From: Aquabacterium sp.
Lineage (GTDB): Bacteria; Pseudomonadota; Gammaproteobacteria; Burkholderiales; Burkholderiaceae_C
Length of the DNA stretch: 41,654 bases
Direction of reading: 5' to 3'
Assembly (NCBI RefSeq): GCF_021768455.1
Contig: NZ_JAIZVX010000014.1
Span: 1 to 41,654 of the forward strand
Shown: positions 41,527-41,654 of the stretch, piece after piece
Position numbering within the stretch: position 1 is the first letter of the stretch
Layout: every line of letters begins with the position of its first letter
The notes under the pieces: model-generated
The model's database searches: none
What the model was told of the DNA's origin: nothing
What the model saw: only the letters and a program-made list of their open reading frames with translations
Made by a program: the position numbers and the translations under genes

Positions 41527-41654
41527 ATGAAAAGAACCGCTTTGACCCTGGCCATGCTGGCCGCTGCCGTCACCTCCCTGCCCGCCATGGCCCAGTCGGC
41601 CAAGGACTTCGAGGCCCTGCGCAACGAGGTGCTGCGCCTGCGCCAGGAACTCAA
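41527..41654 (+). CDS. exported protein, N-terminal part only (3' end outside window)
   Basis: The first 42 residues show a signal peptide (MKRTALTLAMLAAAVTSLP, then AMAQS with probable cleavage after AMA). A short heptad-like coiled-coil start follows, KDFEALRNEVLRLRQEL. This layout is typical of DcaP-like/DUF3138 outer-membrane proteins, whose mature N-termini form a coiled coil, but too little is visible for a family call. It is 72 bases after the ABC ATPase; co-transcription is possible. Confidence 0.6.
   Translation, partial: MKRTALTLAMLAAAVTSLPAMAQSAKDFEALRNEVLRLRQEL

Noticed and set aside
1-41654. CRISPR arrays, insertion sequences, toxin-antitoxin or phage defence systems
   Set aside because: No spaced short repeats, transposase motifs or recognised defence genes were found. 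The NYN-LOTUS protein is the only nuclease-like candidate, and it stands alone.

Overview
The window is GC-rich chromosomal DNA from a betaproteobacterium, most likely of the order Burkholderiales. The evidence is the gene set and order: clpS-clpA, a full cbb3 oxidase locus (ccoI-S-N-O-Q-P-G-H) next to hemN and an fnr-type regulator, and an assimilatory sulfate block in which a ferredoxin-type sulfite reductase is followed by a DUF934 gene, cysH, cysD, cysN and a SUMT gene. A small exported DUF4148-like protein and many ATGA start/stop overlaps fit as well. No phage, transposase, integrase or CRISPR was seen. This looks like core genome. Both window edges cut genes.

Layout. 1-3.6 kb (+): envelope genes: an NTF2-like-domain protein (partial), an L,D-transpeptidase, a periplasmic and a cytoplasmic cyclophilin, and lpxH. 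3.6-6.4 kb (-): clpS-clpA. 6.7-7.1 kb (+): a cold-shock protein with an unusual C-terminal tail. 7.2-8.5 kb (-): icd, whose promoter is overlapped by a striking 28-bp palindrome. 8.6-20.1 kb: the microaerobic respiration locus. A UreH/TauE-like membrane gene and hemN face a divergent fnr gene. The convergent minus-strand block is ccoI-ccoS-ccoN-ccoO-ccoQ-ccoP-ccoG-ccoH plus a 96-residue membrane protein. Three FNR-type boxes (TTGA-N6-TCAA, one with a mismatch) lie before hemN/fnr, ccoN and ccoI, each with a -10-like hexamer at class II distance. 20.1-21.6 kb: a DUF192 protein (+) and a patatin-like lipoprotein (-). 21.7-30.2 kb (+): a TSUP transporter, sulfite reductase, DUF934, cysH, cysD, cysN and cobA/SUMT, then a 7Fe ferredoxin and a thioredoxin-reductase-like ferredoxin-NADP reductase. 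30.2-32.6 kb (+): a TPP riboswitch in front of a TonB-dependent receptor. 32.7-33.0 kb: two identical tRNA-Asn genes and a strong terminator. 33.1-34.8 kb (+): a NYN nuclease-like protein with two OST-HTH/LOTUS-like domains. 34.8-36.3 kb: a LysR regulator and a divergent exported protein. 36.4-41.5 kb: an Lrp/AsnC regulator divergent from ornithine cyclodeaminase and arginase, then a polar amino acid ABC transporter, together an arginine/ornithine uptake and breakdown module. A partial exported protein ends the window.

How the parts work together. FNR would sense low oxygen and switch on the high-affinity oxidase, its copper and assembly factors, oxygen-independent haem synthesis (HemN) and itself. 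The sulfate block activates sulfate, reduces APS to sulfite and then to sulfide, and makes the siroheme precursor. No CysJ flavoprotein is present, so the adjacent ferredoxin and reductase are candidates for the electron supply. The most interesting items are the riboswitch-controlled TonB receptor, the NYN-LOTUS protein beside the tRNA genes, the interlocked inverted repeats upstream of ccoG and the icd operator-like palindrome.
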